Numbered from the stretch's first letter, positions 10,082 through 20,230 are shown. The stretch: DNA of 64,000 nucleotides from Bacteroidales bacterium (GCA_019415705.1 DXYS01000092.1:1-64000); one strand, 5' to 3'. The notes: generated from the sequence alone by a model not told the origin. Program-made: numbers and translations.

Positions 10082-11137
10082 CTATTTATCAGCAGATTGC
10101 GCGTGCGAGCGGAATGTGCTCGGGGTGCAGCCCTTGATTTTGGAAAACGCACGTATGAACACCGACGCGCTGTTATAGCCTGACTGTTCGGCTATGGCGC
10201 TCACGGGCAGCGTAGTTTCGGCAAGCAGCCGGCAGGCATGGTCGACGCGATAAGTATTGACAAAATCATAGAACGTTGCGTCGGCGTCGCGGTTAAAGAA
10301 GTTGCTGACATACGTGCGGTTTGACCCTACGGCCTGAGCCACATCAGAGAGCTTGAGATTGGGATTAAGATAGACTTTTTCGTTGACAAACAGAGCCTCG
10401 ATGCGTGCCGACAGAGATTTATCGTCTTTAAAATCGGCTGTCGCCGGCGATGCGGGAACAGCCGTATCTGTCAGTTCGCCGATAACCGACTGATGGCGGA
10501 ACAGGAAAAATGCAATTACAATCCACAACACAAGATTGCACGACATATAGATCATCTCAATGTCGACATGAATAAATAGGCAGTCGACAATCCACAGGCC
10601 GAGAATCACATAAAACGTATAGAGTATCACGCGAAGCCAGTTGAGATTGACATTCTCGGTGTAAGAGAAGCGCTCCTTGAGATGACGGTTGTAGCGCGGG
10701 ATGTTGACTGCCGTCCATACCAGATAAAATGTGCCGTAGACGGCCGCCCAGCCCACAAGAGCCCAGAATATCCACTGCCAACGCGTGATGATATATGCCG
10801 TGGGGAGGACCACAAACGGTATCTCCTGACGTATCATCGAGGCTCGTGTCAGCCGTCCGGGTGTGACGAGCTCGATAAGAACAAAGGCATACATCGGCAC
10901 GGCGACCATGTCAACCGCCGTCATCACGTCCCAGTAGAACGGCCTGCTGAACAGTCCGGCCTCGAGCATGACGAAATCCTTGATATATTCCACGGCAATC
11001 GTCAGCATCAGCAGTGCGACCAGCAGATGCAGCCGCTCGCCCTTGCGCCGGAAGAAGACCGCCATCATGCCGAAAAACATGGTGGACAGCCCGAACATAT
11101 AGCTTAAACCGACGTAGTCCATAACACTGTGAAACAC
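10082..11137 (-). CDS. membrane-bound AraC-family transcriptional regulator
   Basis: The 351-residue product has an N-terminal half with about six or seven hydrophobic segments (for example LSTMFFGMMAVFF and VEYIKDFVM-type helices up to about residue 215) and a C-terminal AraC/XylS double helix-turn-helix (about 245-345: 'LSDVAQAVGSNRTYVSNFFN' and 'VSAIAEQSGYNSASVFIRAF'). Bacteroidota often carry such membrane-anchored AraC regulators, which presumably sense a membrane or periplasmic cue; the ligand cannot be inferred. The gene has its own well-formed promoter (11178-11209) and is the last of a run of minus-strand genes, just after a PagL-like outer-membrane enzyme that it might control. Confidence 0.85.
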   Translation of the reverse strand: MFHSVMDYVGLSYMFGLSTMFFGMMAVFFRRKGERLHLLVALLMLTIAVEYIKDFVMLEAGLFSRPFYWDVMTAVDMVAVPMYAFVLIELVTPGRLTRASMIRQEIPFVVLPTAYIITRWQWIFWALVGWAAVYGTFYLVWTAVNIPRYNRHLKERFSYTENVNLNWLRVILYTFYVILGLWIVDCLFIHVDIEMIYMSCNLVLWIVIAFFLFRHQSVIGELTDTAVPASPATADFKDDKSLSARIEALFVNEKVYLNPNLKLSDVAQAVGSNRTYVSNFFNRDADATFYDFVNTYRVDHACRLLAETTLPVSAIAEQSGYNSASVFIRAFSKIKGCTPSTFRSHAQSADK

Positions 11138-11177
11138 TCCTCCGGCAACCTGACACAGACCGAGGCCCCGTTCCTGA

Positions 11178-11209
11178 CAAAGATACGCATTAATCTCTCA
11201 AGCTCCAAA
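11178..11209 (-). promoter_or_regulatory. Bacteroidota-type promoter of the AraC gene
   Basis: On the minus strand TTTG (11209-11206) is followed after 20 bp by TATCTTTG (11185-11178), which fits the TTTG/TAnnTTTG consensus of the primary sigma factor. Transcription would start near 11171, about 35 bases before the ATG at 11137. Confidence 0.7.
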
Positions 11210-11212
11210 TTC

Positions 11213-12415
11213 TCAGAGCCGTACGCCCATGCCGAGCATGAGGTTTTGGGGATTTTTGAAGTTGCCGAGGCGATAGCCGACGTTAATAAAGATGTGGCGT
11301 GTGACAAATGTCTTGAGGGCGAGCGACTGGTAGAAGCGCTTGTCGCCGCGCGGGTTGACGACGTTGAATCCCAGACCGGCATTGACGGCAAAGATGGGCA
11401 TGGTGAGCTCGGCATGGGCCGACAGACCGACGCCAATTTGTTTGCCGAACGGCGGACGATAGAATTTGATGTTGTCACCGTAGCTGCCGTCTAACCAGTA
11501 TTGCTCAAGGCAGGCACTCTGGTCCCACTGCAGGTCAAGCGACGGGCCGACGGCCACATAGCGGTTGAGCCGACGCATCGGCGAGAACTGCAGGCCGGCG
11601 ACGGCAAAACGACCGGGACACATCTGCGCCTCGGCGGGGTCGCCGACCGTGACCGTGCGCTTGCGCCACGCACCGTAGCCGATGATGTCATAGACCCAGC
11701 GGCCGCGGTCGGCATCGGCAATGAGAGTCCCGTCAGTCTGCGCATCGGCCTGACGGTCGGGATTGATTAAATATGTCAGACCCACGGAGAGACCGACGGT
11801 ATTTATGCCGGCATTGGGCCACTCGGTGTTGCCGTTTGAGAAGTGGCGTCCCGCGACGCCGACGGCGAGCTGCAGGCGGTCACTGAGGCTGTAGCGGAGC
11901 TTGACGCCGAGGCCGATGTGGGCCGTCACGGAGGTACTGACGGCGGCATTGTCCTCGTCGACATCCACATCAAAGTGTTTCCAGCCGAAGGCGGCGCCAA
12001 ACTGCCACTCATAGTCCAAGCTCAGGCGGCTGCCGAAACGCGCTATCGGCGCACCCTGATAGACGTAGGCCGAGACGGGTGTGCCGAGACGCTTGGAGTC
12101 AAAAAACGTATTGACTCCAATGCCTATGCCCTGATACAAGCCCTTATAGAGGATGCCCTCGCGCGTGTCACGAGCGAACGAGAAGCCTGCGCGCACATCG
12201 CCGCCGGCGGAGCTGTTGATTTTCTTGCCGTCGGGATAGTCGCCGCGCAGGAAGCCGTTGGTGCCCGGCACATATGCGCCCGTAAGCTGTGCGCCGACAT
12301 GCCATTGCAACGGACGCTCAAATCCGGCGGCTATCGAGTCGGCCTTGGCCACTGAAGAACAGAGCACAAACAATATGAGCAATAACTTATTTCGCATTTT
12401 CGAGATGTATTTCAT
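11213..12415 (-). CDS. PagL-like lipid A 3-O-deacylase / acyloxyacyl hydrolase family outer-membrane protein
   Basis: A 400-residue protein with a signal peptide (LLLILFVLCSSVAKA, about residues 10-25) and alternating amphipathic strands typical of a beta-barrel, ending in a terminal hydrophobic residue pattern (MLGMGVRL). The motif GRHFSNGNTEW places His191 and Ser193 as in the H-x-S-N catalytic motif of PagL, which removes the 3-O-acyl chain from lipid A in the outer membrane. The protein is roughly twice the length of PagL itself, so two barrel-like halves are present: the second half (from about residue 245, 'VYDIIGYGAWRKRTVTVG') lacks the motif. The start overlaps the end of the upstream lipoprotein gene by 29 bp, indicating co-transcription. 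Family assignment rests on the motif and barrel pattern; activity is inferred. Confidence 0.7.
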   Translation of the reverse strand: MKYISKMRNKLLLILFVLCSSVAKADSIAAGFERPLQWHVGAQLTGAYVPGTNGFLRGDYPDGKKINSSAGGDVRAGFSFARDTREGILYKGLYQGIGIGVNTFFDSKRLGTPVSAYVYQGAPIARFGSRLSLDYEWQFGAAFGWKHFDVDVDEDNAAVSTSVTAHIGLGVKLRYSLSDRLQLAVGVAGRHFSNGNTEWPNAGINTVGLSVGLTYLINPDRQADAQTDGTLIADADRGRWVYDIIGYGAWRKRTVTVGDPAEAQMCPGRFAVAGLQFSPMRRLNRYVAVGPSLDLQWDQSACLEQYWLDGSYGDNIKFYRPPFGKQIGVGLSAHAELTMPIFAVNAGLGFNVVNPRGDKRFYQSLALKTFVTRHIFINVGYRLGNFKNPQNLMLGMGVRL

Positions 12416-13313
12416 AGCTTACAGGATATATGGAGGTGCATTTAAAATCGACGTCAATCCGACGGTCTGTCACCGGGTTGACAAAGCGCATCGTGCCGCG
12501 GCATACGGCACCGTCATAGATAATCTCCTCGTATATGCTGACACTCGAGTATGGAGCGACCTCTACAACCCTGTCAACCATCATATAGTCGGGACGGCTG
12601 TATTTGTAACTTGTCCCCGGACGTAACTTGTGGGGCTGCATCTGCCACTGGCCGTCGGTGTAGACCGGCACGGATATCGTATATTCCTCGCCATTGACCC
12701 AAGTCTGTGCATAATCCGGCTCGACAAGTATCGAAGCCTGAGCGTTGAGATAAGGTCTCAGCTCGATGGTATAAACGCTCTCACCGTTATTGTTAAAGAC
12801 GCTTTTAAACGTTTTAGTCTCAGCGCGCTCTTTAATTTCCACTTCAGTCGTATAGTCCACGCTCAAAAGCTCCATCGGTTTGCCCGCAAGCACATCGACT
12901 TCGATAAATTTGACCGTGTAATTATAGTCGAGGCGTATGGTCCAAGACGCATCGCCGATAGTGTTTGTCACACTTTCAAAATAAAGGCGGTTGCCCTCTT
13001 TAGTGATAATGAACTCGATGCGACTGTTGTCAAAAACAATTTTGCCAACATCCGACGCAGGCGAGTTGCGCGGGATTATCTCGCCCGAATAGTTGTAATA
13101 CGTGATGTTGCGCTGCTGCTCGCTCAACAGGTCGACACTGATACGGTCGAGCCCGCGCACGTCGACAGCAAACGAGGCGTGACCGCCGTCGCCCTCGACC
13201 GTCGCCGTCTGCTCGTCGGGCATATCAAGTCCGTCGATAAACACATCGTTGCTGCATGCCGTCATAAAAACGGCGAGACCGATAATCAAAAATAATGTTT
13301 TATAGTTGTTCAT
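12387..13313 (-). CDS. lipoprotein of unknown function
   Basis: The 308-residue product has a lipoprotein signal (MNNYKTLFLIIGLAVFMTAC, Cys20) followed by SND, the polar/acidic context common in Bacteroidota lipoproteins. The rest is beta-rich with no domain I can name; an N-terminal BACON/Ig-like fold (about 38-125) is possible. Its 3' end overlaps the PagL-like gene by 29 bp and the YitT gene ends 21 bp upstream, so the three genes likely form one operon. A role connected with the outer-membrane neighbour is plausible but not shown by the sequence. Confidence 0.7.
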   Translation of the reverse strand: MNNYKTLFLIIGLAVFMTACSNDVFIDGLDMPDEQTATVEGDGGHASFAVDVRGLDRISVDLLSEQQRNITYYNYSGEIIPRNSPASDVGKIVFDNSRIEFIITKEGNRLYFESVTNTIGDASWTIRLDYNYTVKFIEVDVLAGKPMELLSVDYTTEVEIKERAETKTFKSVFNNNGESVYTIELRPYLNAQASILVEPDYAQTWVNGEEYTISVPVYTDGQWQMQPHKLRPGTSYKYSRPDYMMVDRVVEVAPYSSVSIYEEIIYDGAVCRGTMRFVNPVTDRRIDVDFKCTSIYPVSYEIHLENAK

Positions 13314-13333
13314 TGCAGATTGTGAAAAAATGC

Positions 13334-14305
13334 TCAGATATGGCGCTCCTTGGTGTGGCTGTGACGGTGCTTGATGCGCAAGTGATCAAAGCCGTTGCCG
13401 TAAACCGAACGCACGGGAGCGTTGGTGATGATGGCGTCGGGGTCCTCGTCCTTGATGATCGACATGATGCGGTAAGTGTCGTATTTGCGGCACCACACGA
13501 GCATCACGCGGCGTTGATTGTGAGTCCAGAAGCCCTCGGCGTCCCATGTGGTCACGCCGCGGCCCGTCTCGTGAGTGATGCGGTCGGCGATGCGCTCCCA
13601 GCGGTTTGACATGATGATAAACTGCGATGTCTGCTTGCCCTCAGCCAGAAACTTATCGGCGATATAAGAGTAGACGAATATGGCCATCCAGCCGTAGATA
13701 ATCGACTGTGCTCGTGACTGTATACGGGCCTCCATGTCGCCGTCAAACGGCAGGAAGAACGAACAGGCGACAATCGACACATCGACTATCATCAGCACGC
13801 GTCCGATGCTCATGTCGCTGAACTTAGACGCCACGGCCGCCACGATGTCGGTGCCTCCCGATGTGCCGTTATGGCTGTAGCACAAGCCGAGTCCGAGACC
13901 GAGCATCACGGCGCCGATGCCGACGCTCATGGTTGTGTCGACGACTATGGCCGGATGATTGCCTATAAGCTCCTCCATTGTGCCTATCATAATAGAGAGC
14001 AATGTAGTGCCGAAAATCGTCTTGGCTACGAATCCCTTGCCGAGATAGCGGAAACTGCATATCAACAGCAAGATGTTTGTACCGTACATCGTCACGGCTA
14101 CCGGGAGAGCGCCGTTGGTGATGTAATAGACTAATGTACTGAAGCCTGCCATGCCGCCGATCACTATCTTGTGAGGCAGAATAAAGACAGTGAAACCGAC
14201 CGAATAGATAGCTATGCCTATCACTATGCCTATCAGGTCTTTTATTTCCTTTCGAGCACGTGATTTGAACTGTGTCATTAACGAGTGTGTATGATTGGCG
14301 TCCAT
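13334..14305 (-). CDS. YitT family membrane protein (DUF2179)
   Basis: The 323-residue product has the YitT layout: six hydrophobic segments in the first 210 residues ('IGIVIGIAIYSVGFTVFILP', 'GGMAGFSTLVYY', 'GLCYSHNGTSGGTDIVA') and a cytoplasmic C-terminal DUF2179 domain (about 220-300) including 'GVTTWDAEGFWT' and 'MLVWCRKYDTYRIMSIIKDEDPDAIITNAPVRSVYGNGF'-type sequence, quoted here only as its key words GRGVTTWDAEG and VRSVYGNGF. The family is widespread but its substrate is not established. It is the first gene of the group reading into the lipoprotein and PagL-like genes. Confidence 0.88.
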   Translation of the reverse strand: MDANHTHSLMTQFKSRARKEIKDLIGIVIGIAIYSVGFTVFILPHKIVIGGMAGFSTLVYYITNGALPVAVTMYGTNILLLICSFRYLGKGFVAKTIFGTTLLSIMIGTMEELIGNHPAIVVDTTMSVGIGAVMLGLGLGLCYSHNGTSGGTDIVAAVASKFSDMSIGRVLMIVDVSIVACSFFLPFDGDMEARIQSRAQSIIYGWMAIFVYSYIADKFLAEGKQTSQFIIMSNRWERIADRITHETGRGVTTWDAEGFWTHNQRRVMLVWCRKYDTYRIMSIIKDEDPDAIITNAPVRSVYGNGFDHLRIKHRHSHTKERHI

Positions 14306-14359
14306 GGCGTTGATGATGAGAGGCTTGTTGTTTTATGATTTATACAGATGAATTATATT

Positions 14360-15769
14360 TCAGTCGTCGCGGCGGTTGCCGATGATGTAAAGATGTTTGC
14401 GCGCACGCGTCACGGCCGTATACAGCCAGCGATAAAACTCGGCGCCCATTGCCTCGGGGGGCACATAACTGAGGTCGACAAACACATTGGCCCACTGGCC
14501 GCCCTGAGCCTTGTGGCAGGTGGCGGCGTAGGCATATTTGACCTGCAGAGCATTCCAGTAAGGGTTGTCGCGGAGTTTGCGCACACGCAGTTCGTAGGGC
14601 ATGTCGGCCGGGAAGAACTCGGGGTCATCGATTATGCCGTAATATAGTTTGTTGTAAGCATCCTGAGACAGTCCGGCTCCCTCTAACGAGAGTGTGGCCA
14701 ACATTATCTTGGCTTCGAAGACATCGTCGGGGCGGTCGGGCAGGCAGAGTGTCACGTCGGCAAAGCGCATGCCGTAGCGCTCGTGAGTGCCGATGACCGA
14801 GTCGACGGCCACAACGTCGCCGTTGGCAACAAAGTCGACATCCTTGACCTTGCGCGCCCAGTAATAGTTGTTCTTGGCCACTATCAGCAGCTCGCCCTGA
14901 CGCAGCTCCTCCTCGATGTAGAGCACATTGGCGCGGATAGCGCGGTTGTAGTCTGTGGCCGTGCGGTTGCTGCGGGTGATGACAAGTGTCTCGCCGAGGC
15001 CGTCGCAGCGGTATGCCGTCTCCAAGACTTCGGGCAGGTCCTCGGGGCTGACCTCGGTGACATCATCATAGCCGGCGCGCACCGGCTCGGCCGGCATCTT
15101 CTCGGGGGCGAGCATGGCGCGGCGCAGACGCGTGGCGTTGACCAATATGCCCGAGCCGCGGGCCTGACGGGCTGTCTCGGTCAGTGTGGCGCGCGTGACC
15201 TTGAGACCGAATTTGCGCAGCGCCTCGGCCTCCATGGCGGGCGACGACTGTGAGCCGACCGGGGGCAGCTGGGCGGTGTCGCCGAGCAGTATCAGGCGGC
15301 AGTTTATGCCCGAATAGACAAACTGCACGAGGTCTTCCAACAGGTTTGAGCCGCGTTCGTCACCGGCGCCTATCATCGAGGCTTCGTCGACGATGAAGAC
15401 GGTGTCTTTGGCGTTGTTTTCACGCACCGGCGCGGAGCCAGAGCCGAACTCGGCGCCAAAAGAGTGGCGGTAAATCTTACGGTGGATGGTATAGGCCTGA
15501 CGTCCGGCATAGGCGCCGAAGACCTTGGCGGCGCGGCCTGTGGGCGCCATCAGCACGGTCTGCACCCCGGCGTCGGCGAGGGTGCGCACGAGGGCGCCCG
15601 TGAGCGAGGTCTTGCCGGTGCCGGCATAACCGTTGAGTATGAACACCGAGTCCTGACGGGCACCGGGCGAGCAGAATCGCGACAGCGCGGCGATGACAGC
15701 GACCTGCTGGTCGTTGGGCTCGTATGGCAGGTTAAGCATCACCTGCGCCGCAAACTGCTTGTCGTCCAT
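14360..15769 (-). CDS. RecD-like ATP-dependent DNA helicase (superfamily 1)
   Basis: The 469-residue protein carries the SF1B motifs: Walker A GYAGTGKTS (47-55), Walker B with VDEAS (FIVDEASMIG), motif III LLGDTAQLPPVG, and the C-terminal UvrD_C_2 motifs 'ATCHKAQGGQW' and 'YTAVTRARKHLYIIG'. It lacks the long N-terminal domain of RecD2 proteins, so it is a short, stand-alone helicase, a form common in Bacteroidota. It presumably unwinds or remodels DNA during repair or replication. It follows the EamA transporter gene by 9 bp and is probably the last gene of the operon that begins upstream with the DUF3467 or cysS gene. Confidence 0.88.
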   Translation of the reverse strand: MDDKQFAAQVMLNLPYEPNDQQVAVIAALSRFCSPGARQDSVFILNGYAGTGKTSLTGALVRTLADAGVQTVLMAPTGRAAKVFGAYAGRQAYTIHRKIYRHSFGAEFGSGSAPVRENNAKDTVFIVDEASMIGAGDERGSNLLEDLVQFVYSGINCRLILLGDTAQLPPVGSQSSPAMEAEALRKFGLKVTRATLTETARQARGSGILVNATRLRRAMLAPEKMPAEPVRAGYDDVTEVSPEDLPEVLETAYRCDGLGETLVITRSNRTATDYNRAIRANVLYIEEELRQGELLIVAKNNYYWARKVKDVDFVANGDVVAVDSVIGTHERYGMRFADVTLCLPDRPDDVFEAKIMLATLSLEGAGLSQDAYNKLYYGIIDDPEFFPADMPYELRVRKLRDNPYWNALQVKYAYAATCHKAQGGQWANVFVDLSYVPPEAMGAEFYRWLYTAVTRARKHLYIIGNRRDD

Positions 15770-15778
15770 GGCTTTAAA

Positions 15779-16744
15779 TCAAGACTTATGTTTGACACGT
15801 CCCTTCATCGGCCCGGGCGCAAAGGCCACGAGAGCCACACCGACAAATATCATCAGCGTGGCGCCGATATTGGCCCAGCCGAAGGCGGCGAGGCCCATCA
15901 CCGAGGCTATGGCGGCGGCCGTCAAGGGCTGTATGTAATTATACATAGCTACGGTCGTCGGGCGCAGGCGCTGCTGGGCGTAGACCATGCAGACATAGCT
16001 GATGAACGTCGGGCCGAGGACTATGAAGATTATCGATGCCCAAAGCGAGACGTCCATGGCCTGCAGGTCGATGGACAGTATGGCAGGCACAGTGAACGGC
16101 ACCCATGTCAGCGTGCCCAAAAGGAAGAGCCATTTGAGCAGCGTGAGCGGATGGTAGCGGTCTATGACGCTGCGGAACGAGGTGAAGTAGACCGCCGCGC
16201 AGATCTGCGCGCAGAGACACATCAGGTTGCCCGCCGTGGGGTTTGAGGCTATGGCCGCCGAGTCGGACCCGCGCGAGGCGAAAGCCATCAGCAACGCTCC
16301 GCCAAGGCCGAGGGCCACGCCCGCGACTTTCATCACCGTAAGCGGCATGGCTATGAATATCGCCGCGAAAATCAGCGTGAAGACGGGCGTCATGGTCGAC
16401 ATCACCGTCGCCTCAAAGGGCGTGGTGTAGCCGATGCCGAGGATAAACAGGCCCTGATTGGCCGAGATTATCATCACCGACATCAGCAGCAGACGCCACA
16501 GGTCGCCGCGTTGCATGCGGCCGTCGCCGGCGACACTTTTCGGCAGGAAAGCCGCGACGACCCACAGCACGAGCGTGCCGCCGAGAATGCGTATGCCCGA
16601 TAAGGCGACGGGCATGACGGCCCCTGAGACCATCACGCCCTTAGCCACCGGACTCATTGCGCCCCAGAGCACACCGGCTATCAGAATGGCGATGTGCCCC
16701 CGGAGCATGTCCGGACTGATATGTTTTATTTTTTCAGACTCCAT
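15779..16744 (-). CDS. DMT superfamily (EamA) transporter
   Basis: The 321-residue product shows ten hydrophobic segments in two EamA repeats (about 12-150 and 165-310), for example '[20 protein letters not shown]' at the N-terminus and '[19 protein letters not shown]' in the second repeat. Proteins of this inner-membrane family export or exchange small metabolites; the substrate cannot be told. The start overlaps the end of cysS by 19 bp, so the two genes are translationally linked although functionally unrelated. Confidence 0.88.
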   Translation of the reverse strand: MESEKIKHISPDMLRGHIAILIAGVLWGAMSPVAKGVMVSGAVMPVALSGIRILGGTLVLWVVAAFLPKSVAGDGRMQRGDLWRLLLMSVMIISANQGLFILGIGYTTPFEATVMSTMTPVFTLIFAAIFIAMPLTVMKVAGVALGLGGALLMAFASRGSDSAAIASNPTAGNLMCLCAQICAAVYFTSFRSVIDRYHPLTLLKWLFLLGTLTWVPFTVPAILSIDLQAMDVSLWASIIFIVLGPTFISYVCMVYAQQRLRPTTVAMYNYIQPLTAAAIASVMGLAAFGWANIGATLMIFVGVALVAFAPGPMKGRVKHKS

Positions 16745-18225
16745 TCCCAGCCATCCTTCGTGTCCTTGACGTCAAATCCGATTTCGGACAGACGGTTGCG
16801 GATGAGGTCTGACGTAGTCCAGTCTTTGTTGCGTTTGGCCTCAGAGCGCAGTTCAAGCAACAGGTTGACGGCATCCTCGTAGGGCTTGAGAGCGTCTGCT
16901 CCCTGAGAGCCGTCGGCAGCCACGCCGTCGGGGCGCACGCCGAGTATCTCGACCAAGAATGTGTCGAAGAGCTTGCGCAGGGCCTCCAAGTCCTCAGCCG
17001 AAGCCTTGGCTTTGCCGTCGTTGATCTGATTGACGATGCGGCAGGCCTCGAAGAGCGCGGCGATGACCATCGGGGTGTTGAAGTCGTCGTCCAAAGCTTC
17101 GTAGCACTGGCGGCTGATGGACTCGACATCGTGCTGAGGGGCGTCGGCGTTCGGAGTCAGGTCGCGCAGACGGCGGTAGCCGTCGAGCATGCGCCCCAGA
17201 GCCTTCTCGGCGCCCTGCAGGGCCTCGTTGCTGAAGTCGACCGTGCCGCGGTAGTGTGCCTGAAGGATGAAGAAGCGTATCGTCATCGGCGAGTAGGCCT
17301 GCGTCAGCAGCGGGTGCGAGCCCGTGAAGAACTCGTCAAGCGTGATGAAATTGCCGAGCGACTTGCCCATCTTCTTGCCGTTGATGGTAATCATGTTGTT
17401 GTGCATCCAGTACCTGACCGTCGGCTCGCCGTTGTGGGCGACGGACTGGGCAATCTCGCAGTCGTGATGCGGAAACTTGAGGTCCATGCCACCGCCGTGG
17501 ATGTCAAAGTGGTTGCCGAGATATTTCTCGCCCATGGTCGAGCACTCCAGATGCCAGCCGGGGAAACCCTCGCTCCATGGCGACGGCCAGTGCATGATGT
17601 GTTCGGGCGCGGCTTTCTTCCACAGGGCGAAGTCAGCCGGATTGTGCTTCTCGCTCTGGCCGTCTAACTCGCGTGTGGTGGCGAGGAGCTCGTCGATGTT
17701 GCGTCCCGACAGACGTCCGTAGCCATAGTCGCGGTTGAATTTGGGCACGTCGAAGTAGACCGAGCCCTCGCTGACATAGGCGTAGCCGCTCTCGAGTATC
17801 TTCTTGATATACTCAATCTGCTCTATTATGTGTCCCGAGGCGTGAGGCTCGATTGACGGGGGCAGCACGTTGAGCGCGTCCATGGCGCGGTGATAGCGGT
17901 TGAGATAGTACTGCACCACCTCCATGGGCTCTAACTGCTCGAGACGGGCTTTCTTGGCAATCTTGTCCTCACCATCATCGGCATCATGCTCGAGATGGCC
18001 GACATCGGTGATGTTGCGCACATAGCGCACCTTGTAGCCGAGATGTGTCAGATAGCGGTAGACCACGTCGAAAGTGATCGCCGGACGGGCGTGGCCGAGA
18101 TGGCCGTCGCCGTAGACAGTCGGGCCGCAGACATACATGCCGACACGGTCGTCGTGCAGCGGCTTGAATGTCTCTTTGTTGCGGCTGAGCGTGTTATAGA
18201 CAGTGAGGTTATTGGGCTTAATCAT
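16726..18225 (-). CDS. cysS: cysteine--tRNA ligase
   Basis: The 499-residue class I synthetase charges tRNA-Cys with cysteine. It has the HIGH-type motif HLGH (42-45), the KMSKS-type motif KMGKS (285-289) and the zinc-binding set Cys33, Cys228, His253 and Glu257, which select cysteine, plus a helical DALR-type domain after residue 350. Length and motif spacing are those of the family. The start codon overlaps the stop of the upstream DUF3467 gene (ATGA at 18222-18225). Confidence 0.97.
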   Translation of the reverse strand: MIKPNNLTVYNTLSRNKETFKPLHDDRVGMYVCGPTVYGDGHLGHARPAITFDVVYRYLTHLGYKVRYVRNITDVGHLEHDADDGEDKIAKKARLEQLEPMEVVQYYLNRYHRAMDALNVLPPSIEPHASGHIIEQIEYIKKILESGYAYVSEGSVYFDVPKFNRDYGYGRLSGRNIDELLATTRELDGQSEKHNPADFALWKKAAPEHIMHWPSPWSEGFPGWHLECSTMGEKYLGNHFDIHGGGMDLKFPHHDCEIAQSVAHNGEPTVRYWMHNNMITINGKKMGKSLGNFITLDEFFTGSHPLLTQAYSPMTIRFFILQAHYRGTVDFSNEALQGAEKALGRMLDGYRRLRDLTPNADAPQHDVESISRQCYEALDDDFNTPMVIAALFEACRIVNQINDGKAKASAEDLEALRKLFDTFLVEILGVRPDGVAADGSQGADALKPYEDAVNLLLELRSEAKRNKDWTTSDLIRNRLSEIGFDVKDTKDGWEWSLKK

Positions 18226-18539
18226 GCCATGAAAGGATTAGGAATGTCCGATCCGGGATTGGGTTTGTTGTTTTTGGGAGTTTTATGAGTGATTTCGCCG
18301 AAGGTCTGCTCGTATTTGGCAATATTGTCGCGCAGAGCGAAGAGCACGTTCTTGGCGTTCTCGGGAGTCATTATTACGCGGGTCTGCACCTTGGCCTGAG
18401 GCATATTGGGCGCGATAGCGAGGAAATCGATAAAGAATTCGTTAGGCGAGTGTGCGATGACGGCAAAGTTGGCGTAGTTGCCGCCGGCGACCTCGGGGGT
18501 GAGCTCGATTTTGAGTTCTGTTTTGTTTTCGTTAGCCAT
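18222..18539 (-). CDS. DUF3467 domain-containing protein
   Basis: A 105-residue cytoplasmic protein that matches the DUF3467 family over almost its full length: '[20 protein letters not shown]', '[17 protein letters not shown]', '[19 protein letters not shown]'. The family is found in Bacteroidota and some archaea and has no firmly known function. It overlaps cysS by 4 bp (ATGA), which suggests translational coupling. Confidence 0.9.
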   Translation of the reverse strand: MANENKTELKIELTPEVAGGNYANFAVIAHSPNEFFIDFLAIAPNMPQAKVQTRVIMTPENAKNVLFALRDNIAKYEQTFGEITHKTPKNNKPNPGSDIPNPFMA

Positions 18540-18588
18540 TATTGTTAAAGGTTAAAGCATTTAATACAATGTGATTAAGCGCTGCAGC

Positions 18589-19299
18589 TTACTCGACCGG
18601 GTCTGTGCCGGGGTCGACGAGCAGCGCCTTGTCAAAGCGCTTTTTCTCATATCCGCCGCGTGTGCGATAGTAGACTTCGACGCCTTCGCAGGTCGACTGG
18701 TTGAATACAGACGCGATGTCAAACGACGCGTAGACAGACCTTGTGCTTCCCATGTCAGAGTCGGTTTCAAATATCACATAAAGTTTGGGATAAGCGTCGC
18801 CGAGGGTAGCCTTGTCTGCGACTATGGTAAATTTAACCGGCTCATTGCGCAGTGTGGCCTCGGCCCAGATGTTGATATATACACCCGTACGGTTAAAGAT
18901 AAGCATTTTGAGATAGTCGTTGTGCATACCGTTGATTTCGGTTTCGGTCGCTTCCGACACTTTGCCGTTTGTGATTTTGCCGATGCCATAGATGGTGACG
19001 GGGCCGCTGGCATAGGCGTCGATGCCGGTGGGCACATATTGCAGGATGACACGTGAGCCGGGGGTGAGAGCCTCGGAGCTTACCTTAGTGGTAGACGTCA
19101 GAGTGGCCACGGGGCTGTCAGCGCTTTTCTGCACCTGAAACACAGAGCCGTTGTCGCCGGAAGACACAAAAGTGGCGAAATCGGTGTTTAGATTGCTCGG
19201 GAAACCGCCTCCGGTCGTGTTATCGTCGTCGTTGCATGATGACATGCCGAAAGCAAAAAGCAGCGTACAGATTGCGAGAAGTTTGTTGATAATTTTCAT
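18589..19299 (-). CDS. NigD-like lipoprotein
   Basis: The 236-residue product begins with a lipoprotein signal (about 1-22, ending FGMSSC) followed by NDDDN, an acidic stretch typical of surface-exported Bacteroidota lipoproteins. The remaining sequence has the layout of NigD-like proteins: an N-terminal OB-like domain ('SEALTPGSRVILQYVPTG') and a C-terminal beta-rich domain ('YLKMLIFNRTGVYIN', 'YVSFD'-like SVYASFDIASV). NigD was named from a bacteriocin locus but its biochemical role is unknown. It stands 49 bp upstream of the DUF3467 gene and 49 bp downstream of the ABC ATPase gene on the same strand. A second NigD-like gene is at 50215. Confidence 0.7.
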   Translation of the reverse strand: MKIINKLLAICTLLFAFGMSSCNDDDNTTGGGFPSNLNTDFATFVSSGDNGSVFQVQKSADSPVATLTSTTKVSSEALTPGSRVILQYVPTGIDAYASGPVTIYGIGKITNGKVSEATETEINGMHNDYLKMLIFNRTGVYINIWAEATLRNEPVKFTIVADKATLGDAYPKLYVIFETDSDMGSTRSVYASFDIASVFNQSTCEGVEVYYRTRGGYEKKRFDKALLVDPGTDPVE

Positions 19300-19347
19300 T
19301 TTGATTGTTTGTGTGATAGATTAAACGAGTTATTTATAGATTGTGGT

Positions 19348-20025
19348 TTATATAACAGTCTGATTGACAGTGTGGCCGACGATGCATCCGTCAGCCATGT
19401 GGACTATGCGGTCGCTGTCGGCGGCGAGATTTTCGTCGTGGGTGACGATGACAAACGTATTGCCCGACTCGTCGCGCAGCTCGAAGAAGAGACGGCGCAG
19501 CTCGTCACGGTTGTGCGAGTCCAAGCTGCCCGAGGGCTCGTCGGCGAGGATGACCGCGGGACGGTTGATAAGCGCACGTGCGACGGCCGCACGCTGACAC
19601 TCGCCGCCCGACAGCTCTGACGGACGATGCTCGGCGCGAGAGCCCAAGCCGAGACGGTCAGCCAAGCGTCGTGCCTCGGCAAAAGCCTCGGCACGCGGGC
19701 GTCCGGCGATGAGGGCCGGCATGGCCACGTTCTCGATGACATTGAACTCCGGCAGCAGGCGATGGAACTGAAAGACGAAGCCGATGTTGCGGTTGCGGAA
19801 CGCCGAGAGCTCGCGGTCGGCCATAGCGAACACGTCGCTGCCGTCGTAAAGCACACGGCCGCTGTCGGGGCGCGACAGCGTGCCGACTATCTGTAGTAGC
19901 GTCGTCTTGCCGGCGCCGCTCGGGCCGACTATCGACGTGATGGCGCCCGGCACAATCTCGAGGCTCACCGAGCGGAGCACCTCAAGACTGCCGAAACTCT
20001 TGCTGATGTCAGATATCGTAATCAT
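19348..20025 (-). CDS. LolD-like ABC transporter ATP-binding protein
   Basis: I place the start at the ATG at 20025 ([12 protein letters not shown]), giving 225 residues, the normal length of LolD/MacB-type ATPases; the longer frame to 20100 would add 25 residues unlike the family. Motifs: Walker [10 protein letters not shown] (34-42), Q-loop Gln86, signature LSGGE (138-142), Walker [10 protein letters not shown] (158-166) and the switch THD near 198. LolD energises release of lipoproteins from the inner membrane with LolC/E. No permease gene is adjacent, so the partner must be elsewhere and an exporter of another type is possible. Confidence 0.88.
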   Translation of the reverse strand: MITISDISKSFGSLEVLRSVSLEIVPGAITSIVGPSGAGKTTLLQIVGTLSRPDSGRVLYDGSDVFAMADRELSAFRNRNIGFVFQFHRLLPEFNVIENVAMPALIAGRPRAEAFAEARRLADRLGLGSRAEHRPSELSGGECQRAAVARALINRPAVILADEPSGSLDSHNRDELRRLFFELRDESGNTFVIVTHDENLAADSDRIVHMADGCIVGHTVNQTVI

Positions 20026-20230
20026 CGTCGCGCTGATATTCAAAATCAAATATTTTGCGAAGTTAACAAAAATCCCCATAAGCCCAAGCACCACAAACAT
20101 TTTTAAACCCCTTTTAACGACTCCACCCCGCCACGCGGCTCTGACGCACCTGACGGCGCTGTCATTTTACCTTCATTGTCCATGCCGGAGGCTTCACCGT
20201 CCCCGGGCGGCGTAATTCGGTAGCCAACTA

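Noticed and set aside
13871..15253. Several long plus-strand frames opposite the YitT and helicase genes
   Set aside because: They are antisense shadows in GC-rich codons; the minus-strand proteins carry clear family motifs.
20025..20100. Longer N-terminus for the LolD-like ATPase
   Set aside because: The extra 25 residues precede the conserved [12 protein letters not shown] start and are unlike the family.
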